Assembly (NCBI RefSeq): GCF_001305595.1
Contig: NZ_CP012406.1
Span: forward strand, 372,001 to 436,000
DNA length: 64,000 nucleotides
From: Azospirillum thiophilum
GTDB taxonomy: Bacteria > Pseudomonadota > Alphaproteobacteria > Azospirillales > Azospirillaceae
Direction of reading: 5' to 3'
Both the position numbers and the translations under genes were made by a program. Below, one piece after another: positions 1 to 8,969 of this stretch. How positions within the stretch are numbered: the stretch's first letter is position 1; each line of letters begins with the position of its first letter. The notes below the pieces were generated by a model. It was not told the origin of the DNA, made no database searches, and saw only the letters and a program-made list of their open reading frames with translations.

Positions 1-24
1 CGCGCCGCGTGCGTCGGGGCATCA

Positions 25-53
25 TTGACAGTGGTATTGTCAGATCCTATGGT
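25..53 (+). promoter_or_regulatory. Probable sigma-70 promoter of the etf operon
   Basis: A consensus TTGACA at 25-30 is followed after 17 bases by TATGGT at 48-53, the spacing expected for a housekeeping promoter. TGACA at 26-30 and TGTCA at 38-42 also form an inverted repeat across the spacer, which could be an operator. The first gene starts about 70 bases downstream, preceded by an AGGGTGAG ribosome-binding site. Confidence 0.5.
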
Positions 54-123
54 CCGTTCGCAACCACAGCAATTTTCGCGGTGTTCGCCCTAATGGGCGC
101 GCGCTCAGCAGCCAGGGTGAGTT

Positions 124-873
124 ATGAAAGTCCTCGTCCCCGTTAAGCGAGTGGTCGACTACAACGTGAAGATCCGCGTGAAGGCGGATGGCAGCGGCGT
201 CGAGACCGCCAACGTGAAGATGAGCATGAACCCCTTCGACGAGATCGCCGTCGAAGAGGCGGTGCGGCTGAAGGAGGCCGGTACGGCGACCGAGATCGTC
301 GTCGTCTCCGTCGGCCCGACCCAGGCCCAGGAAACCCTGCGCACCGCGCTTGCCATGGGGGCCGACCGCGCCATCCTTGTGCAGACCGACGGGACGACCG
401 AACCGCTGGCCGTCGCCAAGGTGCTGAAGGCGCTGGCCGACAAGGAAGCCCCCGGCCTCGTCATCCTCGGCAAGCAGGCGATCGACGACGACTGCAACCA
501 GACCGGCCAGATGCTGGCGGCGCTGCTCGGCTGGGGCCAGGGCACCTTCGCCTCTAAGATCGTCGCCGGTGAGGGCAAGGTCGCGGTGACGCGCGAGATC
601 GACGGCGGGCTGGAGACGGTCGAGCTGAAGCTGCCGGCGGTGGTGACCGCCGACCTGCGCCTCAACGAGCCGCGCTACGCCTCGCTGCCCAACATCATGA
701 AGGCGAAGAAGAAGCCGTTGGAGACGGTCACGCCCGACGCGCTCGGCGTCGACGTGACGCCTCGGCTGACGACCTTGAAGGTGGTCGAGCCGCCCAAGCG
801 CAAGGCCGGCGTCAAGGTGGCGGATGTCGCCGCCTTGGTCGACAAGCTGAAGACCGAAGCGCGCGTGATCTGA
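124..873 (+). CDS. etfB: Electron transfer flavoprotein, beta subunit
   Basis: This 249-residue protein is the small (AMP-binding) subunit of the soluble ETF heterodimer, which accepts electrons from acyl-CoA and related dehydrogenases and passes them to ETF:ubiquinone oxidoreductase. Its length is normal for the family. It shows the family start (MKVLVPVKRVVDYNVKIRV), the internal segment with NQTGQMLAALLGW, and a KAKKKP stretch near residue 195 typical of EtfB. The start is set by AGGGTGAG just upstream. etfA follows after 16 bases and hbd after that, so the three form one operon serving fatty acid, amino acid or polyhydroxybutyrate oxidation. Nothing is unusual in the sequence. Confidence 0.97.
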   Translation: MKVLVPVKRVVDYNVKIRVKADGSGVETANVKMSMNPFDEIAVEEAVRLKEAGTATEIVVVSVGPTQAQETLRTALAMGADRAILVQTDGTTEPLAVAKVLKALADKEAPGLVILGKQAIDDDCNQTGQMLAALLGWGQGTFASKIVAGEGKVAVTREIDGGLETVELKLPAVVTADLRLNEPRYASLPNIMKAKKKPLETVTPDALGVDVTPRLTTLKVVEPPKRKAGVKVADVAALVDKLKTEARVI

Positions 874-889
874 GGGGGATGATCTGACC

Positions 890-1837
890 ATGGCCAACAT
901 TCTCGTCGTCGCCGAACACGACAACGCGTCGCTGAAGCCCGCCACCCTGAACGCCGTCACCGCCGCTGCGAAGATTGGCGGGGACATCCACATCCTGGTC
1001 GCCGGCAAGGGCGCCCAGGCGGCGGCCGACGCCGCCGCCAAGGTCGCGGGCGTGTCGAAGGTGTTGCTGGCCGACGATGCCGCCTACGAGCACCAGCTGC
1101 CGGAAGACGTCGCCCCGCTGGTGGTCGCCACCGCCAAGGGCGGCTACGGCCATGTGCTGGCCGGCGCCACCTCGGTCGGCAAGAACCTGCTGCCGCGCGT
1201 CGCCGCGCTGCTCGACGTCGCCGCCATTTCCGACATCACCGCCGTGGTCTCCGCCGACACGTTCGAGCGGCCGATCTATGCCGGCAACGCCATCGCCACC
1301 GTGCAGTCCGCCGATGCGGTGAAAACCATCACCGTCCGCACCACCGCCTTCGAGGCTGCCGCCGCCGAAGGCGGTTCGGCCGCGGTCGAGAGCGTGTCGG
1401 GCACCGGCGCTGCCGGCCTGTCGGGCTTCGTCTCGGCCGAGCTGACCAAGTCGGAGCGGCCGGAGCTGACCGCCGCCCGCGTGGTGGTTTCGGGCGGGCG
1501 CGGCATGCAGTCGGGCGAGAATTTCCCGCTGCTGGAGGCGCTCGCCGACAAGCTGGGCGCCGCGGTCGGTGCGTCGCGCGCCGCCGTCGACGCCGGCTTC
1601 GTGCCCAACGATTACCAGGTCGGGCAAACCGGCAAGATCGTCGCACCCGACCTGTACATCGCCGTCGGCATCTCGGGTGCGATCCAGCATCTGGCCGGCA
1701 TGAAGGACAGCAAGGTGATCGTCGCGATCAACAAGGATGAGGAAGCGCCCATCTTCCAGGTCGCCGATTACGGCCTCGTCGCGGACCTGTTCAAGGCCGT
1801 GCCGGAGCTGACGGCCGAACTGGACAAGGCTCGCTGA
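890..1837 (+). CDS. etfA: Electron transfer flavoprotein, alpha subunit
   Basis: This 315-residue protein is the FAD-binding large subunit of ETF. The C-terminal half carries the conserved FAD-binding segments: SGGRGMQSGENF near residue 205, the VGQTGKIVAPDLYIAVGISG stretch near 245, and the AINKDEEAPIF loop near 285. The N-terminal half is the variable domain that packs on EtfB. The start follows GGGGGATGAT and lies 16 bases after etfB, so the subunits are co-translated in the usual beta-alpha order. Length and motifs are complete. Confidence 0.97.
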   Translation: MANILVVAEHDNASLKPATLNAVTAAAKIGGDIHILVAGKGAQAAADAAAKVAGVSKVLLADDAAYEHQLPEDVAPLVVATAKGGYGHVLAGATSVGKNLLPRVAALLDVAAISDITAVVSADTFERPIYAGNAIATVQSADAVKTITVRTTAFEAAAAEGGSAAVESVSGTGAAGLSGFVSAELTKSERPELTAARVVVSGGRGMQSGENFPLLEALADKLGAAVGASRAAVDAGFVPNDYQVGQTGKIVAPDLYIAVGISGAIQHLAGMKDSKVIVAINKDEEAPIFQVADYGLVADLFKAVPELTAELDKAR

Positions 1838-1916
1838 TCCGGGACGCCCGCGGGGGCCGGCCGATCCGGCATCCGCGGGCGGACCTTCACACCCACATCC
1901 TTCGCGGGACAGCCCC

Positions 1917-2795
1917 ATGACCACGATCAAGAAGATTGGCATCATCGGCGCCGGCCAGATGGGCAGCGGCATCGCCCAGGTCTGCGCCCAGGCCGGCTAT
2001 GATGTCGTCCTGTCCGACATCAGCGACGCGGTCCTGGAAAAGGCGCTCGCCGGGATCGGCCGGAACTACGACCGGCAAATCCAGAAGGGCAAGCTGGAGG
2101 AGGCGGAGAAGACCGCCGCGCTCGCCCGCATCGCCACCGGCACCGACCTGTCGGTGTTCGGCGACAGCGATCTGGTGATCGAGGCGGCGACCGAGAACGA
2201 GGCGCTGAAGCGCGACCTGCTGAAGAAGCTGGTCCCGCACCTCAATGCCGAGGCGCTGATCGCGACCAACACCTCATCGATCTCGATCACCCGCCTTGCC
2301 GCGGCGACCGACCGTCCGGCCAAGTTCATGGGCATGCATTTCATGAACCCGGTGCCGGTGATGCAGCTGGTCGAACTGATCCGCGGCATCGCGACCGACG
2401 AGCCCACCTTCAACGCCATCCGCGAATTGACGCTCGCCATCGGCAAGACCGCCGCGGTGGCCGAGGATTTCCCGGCCTTCATCGTCAACCGCATCCTGCT
2501 GCCGATGATCAACGAGGCGGTCTACACCCTCTATGAGGGCGTCGGCGGCGTCGAGGCCATCGACACCGCGCTGAAGCTGGGCGCCAACCACCCGATGGGC
2601 CCGCTGGAACTGGCCGACTTCATCGGCCTGGACACCTGCCTCGCCGTCATGCAGGTGCTCTACGAAGGCCTGGCCGACAGCAAGTACCGCCCCTGCCCGC
2701 TGCTGGTGAAGTATGTCGAGGCCGGCTGGATCGGCAAGAAATACGGCCGCGGCTTCTACGACTACTCGCAGACGCCGCCGGTCCCGACCCGCTGA
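1917..2795 (+). CDS. hbd: 3-hydroxybutyryl-CoA dehydrogenase
   Basis: This 292-residue enzyme interconverts 3-hydroxybutyryl-CoA and acetoacetyl-CoA with NAD(P)(H), and belongs to the 3-hydroxyacyl-CoA dehydrogenase family. The Rossmann motif GIIGAGQMGSGIAQV lies at residues 8-22. The family signature MGMHFMNPVPVMQLVELI lies near 140 and contains the catalytic His, and the C-terminal dimerisation domain has GPLELADFIGLDTC. It is a single-domain short form of usual length, not fused to a hydratase. It is the last gene of the etfBA-hbd operon, 79 bases after etfA and followed by a strong terminator. The grouping with ETF suggests a role in short-chain acyl-CoA oxidation or PHB turnover. Confidence 0.94.
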   Translation: MTTIKKIGIIGAGQMGSGIAQVCAQAGYDVVLSDISDAVLEKALAGIGRNYDRQIQKGKLEEAEKTAALARIATGTDLSVFGDSDLVIEAATENEALKRDLLKKLVPHLNAEALIATNTSSISITRLAAATDRPAKFMGMHFMNPVPVMQLVELIRGIATDEPTFNAIRELTLAIGKTAAVAEDFPAFIVNRILLPMINEAVYTLYEGVGGVEAIDTALKLGANHPMGPLELADFIGLDTCLAVMQVLYEGLADSKYRPCPLLVKYVEAGWIGKKYGRGFYDYSQTPPVPTR

Positions 2796-2818
2796 CGCGG
2801 GATGATTCGTCCGACAAG

Positions 2819-2851
2819 GCCCGCCCCGGGAAACCGGGGCGGGCTTTTTTT
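2819..2851 (+). terminator. Rho-independent terminator of etfBA-hbd
   Basis: A perfect 11-bp stem (GCCCGCCCCGG at 2819-2829 and its complement at 2834-2844) closes a GAAA tetraloop and is followed by seven T residues at 2845-2851. It lies 23 bases after the hbd stop. Confidence 0.93.
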
Positions 2852-2970
2852 ATGCCGCCCGTTCACCAAGGCGGCGCAAATATATCCATGCGTGAAATCG
2901 GGCATTGTCTCGGTCAAAATATTGAATTTTTGCTGATTTCCAGATTTTCACCATAGTTTTGACGTCTATG

Positions 2971-3094
2971 CAGAATTTTATATTGCCCGCGGAGCATCTT
3001 CCGGAAGGCCTCACCAAAAACATGTCATATGTTCTGATAAAACCCCAGAATTGCCATATTATATTCTGTATAAATACTATTATTCAGAATTTAT
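2971..3094 (+). promoter_or_regulatory. AT-rich putA control region with repeated CAGAAT motifs
   Basis: The gap between hbd and putA (2796-3250) has no gene. From about 2875 to 3120 it is far richer in A+T than anything else nearby. CAGAATT occurs at 2971, 3046 and 3085 on the plus strand and ATTCTG at 3063. The pair ATTCTG 3063-3068 and CAGAAT 3085-3090 forms an inverted repeat around an A/T-only core. Such sites resemble those of Lrp-type regulators, and the Lrp-family PutR is the known activator of putA in other alphaproteobacteria. No putR gene lies in this window, so the binding protein is an inference. Confidence 0.45.
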
Positions 3095-3250
3095 GATCAT
3101 AAAATCGGTGAATTACCAGTTGGAAAGCCCGGCCCGGAATCGGTTAGCCTGACGGCCGGGAAGAGGGCTGGCGACAGGCTCGGAGGAGAGCCGGACCGCC
3201 CCCGCATTCCCTTACCGCCGCCCCTTCCCCCGAGCACCCCCGAGCCCCAG

Positions 3251-6200
3251 ATGAATCAGATGACCGACCCGACCCTGTCGCCCGCCGTCACCGAACCGTC
3301 GCTGGAGACCGGCGCCGGCCCCTTCGCCGCCTTCGCCCCGACGGTCCGGCCGGCAAGCGCGCTGCGCCGGGCGATCACGGCGGCCTATCGCCGGCCGGAA
3401 CCGGACTGCGTGGCGTGGTTGGTGGAGCAGGCGACGCTGCCGGCCGGGGTAGCGCAAGCGGCGGCCGAGACGGCGCGCACGCTGATCGCGGCGCTGCGCG
3501 CCAAGCCGCAGGGGCGCGGGGTCGAGGGGCTGATCCACGAATACAGCCTGTCCAGCCAGGAGGGCGTCGCCCTGATGTGCCTGGCCGAGGCGCTGCTGCG
3601 CATCCCCGACCGCGCCACCCGCGACGCGCTGATCCGCGACAAGATCTCCGGCGGCGACTGGCGCGCCCATCTCGGCAACAGCCCGTCGCTGTTCGTCAAC
3701 GCCGCGACCTGGGGGCTGCTGGTCACCGGCAAGGTCACGGGCGTCCTGAACGACAGCTTCGGCGGCGAGCAGGCGCTGTCGTCGGCGCTGACCAAGCTGA
3801 TCCTGCGCGGCGGCGAGCCGCTGATCCGCCGCGGCGTCGATTTCGCCATGCGGATGATGGGCGAGCAGTTCGTCACCGGCCAGACCATCGACGAGGCGCT
3901 GGCCAACAGCCGCAAGATGGAGGCGGAGGGCTTCCGCTATTCCTACGACATGCTGGGGGAGGCGGCGACCACCGCCGCCGACGCCGACCGCTATTACGCC
4001 GATTATGAAACGGCTATCCATGCCATCGGCAAGGCGTCGGCCGGGCGCGGCATCTACAACGGTCCCGGCATCTCGATCAAGTTGTCGGCCCTGCACCCGC
4101 GCTATTCCCGCGCCCAGAGCCAGCGGGTGATGGCGGAGCTGCTGCCGCGCGTCACCGACCTGGTCCGGCTGGCCCGGCGCTACGACATCGGGCTGAACAT
4201 CGACGCCGAGGAGGCCGACCGGCTGGAACTGTCGCTCGACCTGCTGGAATCGCTGTGCTTCGAGCCGGACCTCGCGGGTTGGAACGGCATCGGCTTCGTC
4301 GTCCAGGCCTATGGCAAGCGCTGCCCCTACGTCATCGACTTCATCACCGACCTCGCCCGGCGCAGCGGCCACCGGCTGATGGTCCGGCTGGTCAAGGGCG
4401 CCTATTGGGACAGCGAGATCAAGCGCGCCCAGGTCGACGGGCTGGAGGATTTCCCGGTCTATACCCGCAAGCTGCACACCGACGTCTCCTATGCCGCCTG
4501 CGCCCGCCGGCTGCTGGCGGCGCCCGACGCGGTGTTCCCGCAATTCGCCACCCACAACGCCCAGACGCTGGCCACCATCTACCGGATGGCCGAGCAGATG
4601 AACCCGGCCGGCTTCCAGGTCGGCCAGTACGAGTTCCAGTGCCTGCACGGCATGGGCGAGCCGCTCTACAAGGAGGTCGTCGGCCCGCTGCAGCGGCCCT
4701 GCCGCGTCTATGCCCCGGTCGGCACCCACGAGACGCTGCTGGCCTATCTGGTCCGCCGCCTGCTGGAGAACGGCGCCAACAGCTCCTTCGTCAACCGCAT
4801 CGCCGACAAGAGCGTGTCGATCGACGAGCTGGTCGCCGATCCGGTGGAGCAGGCCCGCGCCGCCCTGCCGGTAGGGTCACGCAACCCGCTGATCGCGCTG
4901 CCGAACGACCTGTTCGGTGCCGAACGGGCGAATTCCGCCGGGCTGGACCTGTCGAACGAGGACACGCTGGGCGGCCTGTCGGCGGCATTGCGCGACAGCG
5001 CCGGCATGGTCTGGAGGGCCGCCCCGCTGCTGGCGGATGGCGAGCGCAACGGCGCCGTCAAGCCGGTGAGGAACCCGGCCGACCATCGTGACGTGGTGGG
5101 CCAGTGCATCGATGCGTCCCCGGCCGACATCGCCGATGCCCTCATGTTCGCCGAGGCGGCAGCCCCGGTCTGGGCGGCCACCCCGCCGGCCGAGCGCGCC
5201 GCTTGCCTGTTCCGGGCGGCGGACGCGATGCAGGCGCGCATGCCGACCCTGCTGGGGCTGATCATCCGCGAGGCCGGCAAGTCGACCGCCAACGCCATCG
5301 CCGAGGTGCGCGAGGCCATCGACTTCCTGCGCTATTACGGCGCCCAGGTCCGCGACCGCTTCGCCAACGAGACCCATCGCCCGCTGGGGCCGGTGGTCTG
5401 CATCAGCCCGTGGAACTTCCCGCTCGCCATCTTCTCGGGCCAGGTTGCCGCGGCGCTGGCCGCCGGCAACCCGGTGCTGGCCAAGCCGGCGGAGGAAACC
5501 CCGCTGATCGCGGCGGAGGCCGTGCGCATCCTGCGTGCCGCCGGCGTGCCGGCCGGCGCGGTGCAACTGCTGCCCGGCGCCGGCGAGGTCGGGGCGGCGC
5601 TGGTCGGCCATGAGGGCACGCGGGCGGTGATGTTCACCGGCTCGACCGAGGTGGCGCGGCTGATCCAGCGGCAACTGGCCGGGCGGCTGTCGCCGCAGGG
5701 CACGCCGATCCCGCTGATCGCCGAGACCGGCGGCCAGAACGCCATGATCGTCGACAGCTCCGCCCTGGCGGAACAGGTGGTGGGCGACGTCATCGCGTCG
5801 GCCTTCGACAGCGCCGGCCAGCGCTGCTCGGCGCTGCGCATCCTCTGCCTGCAGGAGGATGTGGCCGACCGCACGCTCGCCATGCTGAAGGGGGCGATGC
5901 GCGAGCTGCGGCTGGGCAGCCCCGACCGGCTGGCGGTGGATGTCGGGCCGGTCATCACCGCGGAGGCGCGCGACGGCATCCTGCGCCACATCGAGGCGAT
6001 GCGGGCCAAGGGCCGGCGGGTGGAGTCGCTGCCGCTGCCGGGCGAGGCCGCGCACGGCACCTTCGTCGCGCCAACCATCGTCGAGATCGACGGCATCGCC
6101 GACCTGGAGCGCGAGGTGTTCGGCCCGGTGCTGCACGTCCTGCGCTACCGCCGCGACGATCTGGACCGGCTGGTCGACGCCATCAACGGCACCGGCTACG

Positions 6201-6985
6201 GCCTGACCTTCGGCCTGCACACCCGCATCGACGCCACCGTCGAGCGGGTGTGCAGGCGGATCGAGGCCGGCAACCTCTATGTCAACCGCAACACCATCGG
6301 CGCGGTGGTCGGCGTGCAGCCCTTCGGCGGCCACGGCCTGTCCGGCACCGGCCCCAAGGCCGGCGGCCCGCTCTACCTGTCGCGCCTGCTGTCGGCCCGG
6401 CCTTCGCTCGACAACGGCATGAGCGGCGGCGAGACGGAGCGGGCGCCGGCCCGCGCCTTCGCCGACTGGCTGGCCGACCAGGGCAAGGCGGAGGCCGCCA
6501 CCCATGTCCGCACGCTGACGAAGCGGTCGCAGGTCGGCGGCAGCGTCGAGCTGGCCGGCCCGGTCGGCGAGCGCAACATCTACAGCCTGATCCCGCGCGG
6601 CCGCATCCTGCTGCTGCCGCAGACGGAGGACGGGCTGTACCGGCTGCTCGGCGCGGCGCTCGCCACCGGCAACGAGGCGGTGGTCGATGCGCAGGCCGGG
6701 CTCACCGGGCTCCTGGCCCGCCTGCCGGCGGAACTTGCCGCCCGTGTCCGGGTGACGGCGGACTGGCTCTCCTCCGGCCCGCTGGCCGGCGCGCTGGTGG
6801 AGGGCGACGCCGCCCGCCTGCTGGCCACCAACCGCCGCATCGCCGAGTTGCCCGGCCCGCTCGTGTTGACCCAGGGCTTTGCCGATTGCGCGGCGGTGGA
6901 GATCGCCTGGCTGATGAACGAGCGCTCGGTCAGCACCAACACCACCGCGGCCGGCGGCAACGCCAGCCTGGTGGCGATGAGCTGA
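3251..6985 (+). CDS. putA: Bifunctional proline dehydrogenase / glutamate-semialdehyde dehydrogenase PutA
   Basis: This 1244-residue enzyme oxidises proline to P5C with FAD and then P5C/glutamate semialdehyde to glutamate with NAD+. The proline dehydrogenase barrel spans roughly residues 80-560 (NIDAEEADRLELS, RLVKGAYWDSEIK, ATHNAQTL, YEFQCLHGMGEPLY). The aldehyde dehydrogenase spans roughly 590-1080 (SPWNFPLAIF, FTGSTEVA, AETGGQNAMIV, catalytic Cys859 in SAGQRCSA, EVFGPVLHVLRY). The C-terminal domain ends in the conserved STNTTAAGGNASL flap. The N terminus lacks the ribbon-helix-helix repressor domain of E. coli PutA, so this is a type B bifunctional PutA that cannot regulate itself. The start has no clear Shine-Dalgarno sequence. 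An AT-rich control region lies upstream. Confidence 0.97.
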   Translation: MNQMTDPTLSPAVTEPSLETGAGPFAAFAPTVRPASALRRAITAAYRRPEPDCVAWLVEQATLPAGVAQAAAETARTLIAALRAKPQGRGVEGLIHEYSLSSQEGVALMCLAEALLRIPDRATRDALIRDKISGGDWRAHLGNSPSLFVNAATWGLLVTGKVTGVLNDSFGGEQALSSALTKLILRGGEPLIRRGVDFAMRMMGEQFVTGQTIDEALANSRKMEAEGFRYSYDMLGEAATTAADADRYYADYETAIHAIGKASAGRGIYNGPGISIKLSALHPRYSRAQSQRVMAELLPRVTDLVRLARRYDIGLNIDAEEADRLELSLDLLESLCFEPDLAGWNGIGFVVQAYGKRCPYVIDFITDLARRSGHRLMVRLVKGAYWDSEIKRAQVDGLEDFPVYTRKLHTDVSYAACARRLLAAPDAVFPQFATHNAQTLATIYRMAEQMNPAGFQVGQYEFQCLHGMGEPLYKEVVGPLQRPCRVYAPVGTHETLLAYLVRRLLENGANSSFVNRIADKSVSIDELVADPVEQARAALPVGSRNPLIALPNDLFGAERANSAGLDLSNEDTLGGLSAALRDSAGMVWRAAPLLADGERNGAVKPVRNPADHRDVVGQCIDASPADIADALMFAEAAAPVWAATPPAERAACLFRAADAMQARMPTLLGLIIREAGKSTANAIAEVREAIDFLRYYGAQVRDRFANETHRPLGPVVCISPWNFPLAIFSGQVAAALAAGNPVLAKPAEETPLIAAEAVRILRAAGVPAGAVQLLPGAGEVGAALVGHEGTRAVMFTGSTEVARLIQRQLAGRLSPQGTPIPLIAETGGQNAMIVDSSALAEQVVGDVIASAFDSAGQRCSALRILCLQEDVADRTLAMLKGAMRELRLGSPDRLAVDVGPVITAEARDGILRHIEAMRAKGRRVESLPLPGEAAHGTFVAPTIVEIDGIADLEREVFGPVLHVLRYRRDDLDRLVDAINGTGYGLTFGLHTRIDATVERVCRRIEAGNLYVNRNTIGAVVGVQPFGGHGLSGTGPKAGGPLYLSRLLSARPSLDNGMSGGETERAPARAFADWLADQGKAEAATHVRTLTKRSQVGGSVELAGPVGERNIYSLIPRGRILLLPQTEDGLYRLLGAALATGNEAVVDAQAGLTGLLARLPAELAARVRVTADWLSSGPLAGALVEGDAARLLATNRRIAELPGPLVLTQGFADCAAVEIAWLMNERSVSTNTTAAGGNASLVAMS

Positions 6986-7009
6986 GAGGGATCGGGGAGC
7001 CGGCTCCGT

Positions 7010-7855
7010 TCAGGCAAGCGCCCGGCGGAGCCGGTCCGCCGTTTCGGCATCGGCGGGGAAGAAGGCCTCGATCGCCAGTTCCGACAGGGTGATGTCGACG
7101 GCGGTGCCGAACACCGTGGTCGTGCCGAACAGGCTGAGCATGCCGGCGGCGCTGTGCAGGCGCAGCGGAACCACCACGTCGGGATGATGACCGTCCTCGC
7201 CGCCGCCGCCCCCTCCGCCATGGTCTTCGCCACCGCCGCCGGCCGGGGCGGGATAGCCCTGCAATTCGTCGCGCAGCGCCGCCAGCACCGGGTCGGCGCT
7301 GCCGTCGATCTGGCGGGTCAGCCGGGACAGGACATGCGCGCGCCACTGCGCCCAGTTGCCGATGCGGCCCGCCAGCCCGCCGGGATGCAGGCTGAGCCGC
7401 AGGACATTCACCGGCGGGGCCAGCAGTTCAGCCGCCACCCCGTCCAGCAGCGGCGCCACTGCCCGGTTGGCAGCCACCAGGGTCCAATGACGGTCGATGG
7501 CCAGCGCCGGGAAGGGCTCGTGGCCGGTCAGCACGAGCTCGACCGCCTTGCGCGCCGCCCGCATCGCCGGGCTGTCCAGGCCGTGCTCGCTGTAGAGCGG
7601 GGCGAAGCCGGCGGCGACCAGCAAGGCGTTGCGGTCGCGCAGCGGCACGTCCAGCCTTTCGGCGAGATGGATCAGCATACCGCGGCTCGGCTGCGACCGT
7701 CCGGTCTCCAGGAAGCTGACATGGCGGGTCGAAATGTCCGCCTCACAGGCGAGATCGAGCTGGCTGAGGCCGCGGCGGCGGCGCCAGGACCGCAGCAGCG
7801 CGCCGACCGGCTGCCCAGCCGGAAGCCGGCCGTGATTGGAGGGAATGGCAGGCAT
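7010..7855 (-). CDS. XRE-family regulator with MmyB-like ligand-binding domain
   Basis: This 281-residue protein has an N-terminal helix-turn-helix at about residues 18-72 (LLRSWRRRRGLSQLDLACEA, STRHVSFLETGRSQPSR). A C-terminal domain resembles the MmyB-like ligand-binding region (LAIDRHWTLVAANRA, LRLSLHPGGLAGRI, FGTAVDITLSELAIEAFFPAD). The family binds small hydrophobic ligands and often controls an adjacent hydrolase or oxidoreductase. A longer reading frame exists, but the start at 7855 has GGAG upstream and begins at the natural N terminus. A glycine/acidic-rich insert (GGGGEDHGGGGGGGED) sits near residue 210. It lies 67 bases downstream of an alpha/beta hydrolase on the same strand, so it probably regulates that gene. 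Confidence 0.82.
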   Translation of the reverse strand: MPAIPSNHGRLPAGQPVGALLRSWRRRRGLSQLDLACEADISTRHVSFLETGRSQPSRGMLIHLAERLDVPLRDRNALLVAAGFAPLYSEHGLDSPAMRAARKAVELVLTGHEPFPALAIDRHWTLVAANRAVAPLLDGVAAELLAPPVNVLRLSLHPGGLAGRIGNWAQWRAHVLSRLTRQIDGSADPVLAALRDELQGYPAPAGGGGEDHGGGGGGGEDGHHPDVVVPLRLHSAAGMLSLFGTTTVFGTAVDITLSELAIEAFFPADAETADRLRRALA

Positions 7856-7922
7856 GGGGAGGCTCCGACGCTGTCTTCCGGGTTGGACGAACGGCAATGG
7901 GACGGACGGCCATGATCTGCCG

Positions 7923-8753
7923 CTATCTCTGGACGAAGGCCAGCAATTCCGCGTTGAAGCGGTCTCGGTGGGTGAGGAACAGGCCGTGCGGGGCATCCTC
8001 ATACAGCGACAGGGTGGCGTTCGGCATCAGCGCCACCGTGCGGCGGGCCAGATCCAGCGGCGTGGTCACGTCGCGGTCGCCATGCACCACCAGCGTCGGC
8101 ACGGCGATCCCCGGCAGCTCGCGGCGGAAATCGGCCGAGGTGATGGCGCGGTGGCAGTCGAGCAGGGCCTTCAGCGAAGAGTTCAGCGCCATGCCGGTGA
8201 TCCAGCCCTTCACCTCCGCCGAGGTCCGCTCGTCCAGGAAGGGTCCGACATTGTCGCCCAGCCATTTGGGGAAGTCGCGCAGCAGCTGCTCCGACCGGAA
8301 GGCCTCGAAGACCGCCGGGTCGACGCCGTCGGGGTTGTCGGCGGTCCTCGCCAGCAGCGGGGTGATCGTCCCCACCATCACCACGCCGGCAACCCGGCCG
8401 GCGCCGTGCCGGGTCAGATAGCGCAAGATCTCCCCGGTCGCCATCGAATGGCCGACCAGCGTGACGCCGCGCAGATCGAGCGCCTCCAGCAGGGCGGCGA
8501 TGTCGTCGGCCAGCCGGTCGAAGCCGTAACCCGACGGCGATTCCGCCGAGCGGCCATGGCCCCGGCGGTCGAAGGCGACGCAGCGGCAGCCCTGCATCGA
8601 CAGCGGGAGCATCTGGTAGGCCCAGGCGTCCGAGGTCAGCGACCAGCTCGACACGAAAAGGATGGGCCGGCCCTCCCCCTCGTCCCTGCCCTCTTCGGCT
8701 GCCCAATCGCGGTAGAACAGCTCCACGCCGTCGTCGGTGCGGATGACGCCCAT
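7923..8753 (-). CDS. Alpha/beta hydrolase (non-haem chloroperoxidase-like)
   Basis: This 276-residue alpha/beta-fold hydrolase keeps the full catalytic set: the nucleophile elbow GHSMATG (Ser103), the acid in VVHGDRDVTTP and the His in APHGLFLTH. FDRRGHGRSA forms the oxyanion-side loop. The set resembles arylesterase / cofactor-free haloperoxidase-type enzymes, but the substrate cannot be read from the sequence. The start at 8753 is preceded by AAGGAGA; a frame extension of 13 residues upstream is unlikely. The XRE/MmyB-type regulator gene follows on the same strand, a common pairing that suggests induction by the hydrolase substrate. Confidence 0.85.
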   Translation of the reverse strand: MGVIRTDDGVELFYRDWAAEEGRDEGEGRPILFVSSWSLTSDAWAYQMLPLSMQGCRCVAFDRRGHGRSAESPSGYGFDRLADDIAALLEALDLRGVTLVGHSMATGEILRYLTRHGAGRVAGVVMVGTITPLLARTADNPDGVDPAVFEAFRSEQLLRDFPKWLGDNVGPFLDERTSAEVKGWITGMALNSSLKALLDCHRAITSADFRRELPGIAVPTLVVHGDRDVTTPLDLARRTVALMPNATLSLYEDAPHGLFLTHRDRFNAELLAFVQR

Positions 8754-8969
8754 GATACGGTCTCCTTGTCCGGTGGCATCCTGGTCCCCCACGATCGCCC
8801 GGCTGCGGGACGTGAATCGATTACCTCGCGGGTAATGGCCGTCCCGTCCCGGCTCCCGCGTCCCATCCCCCGCATCATGCGCATGACAGCCATCACCGCC
8901 GCACCGCGGTACGGGCGCGCCCGATCCGGTTAAGGTCCTGAACCGTCACCGTTGCCGTTCGGGCCATCC

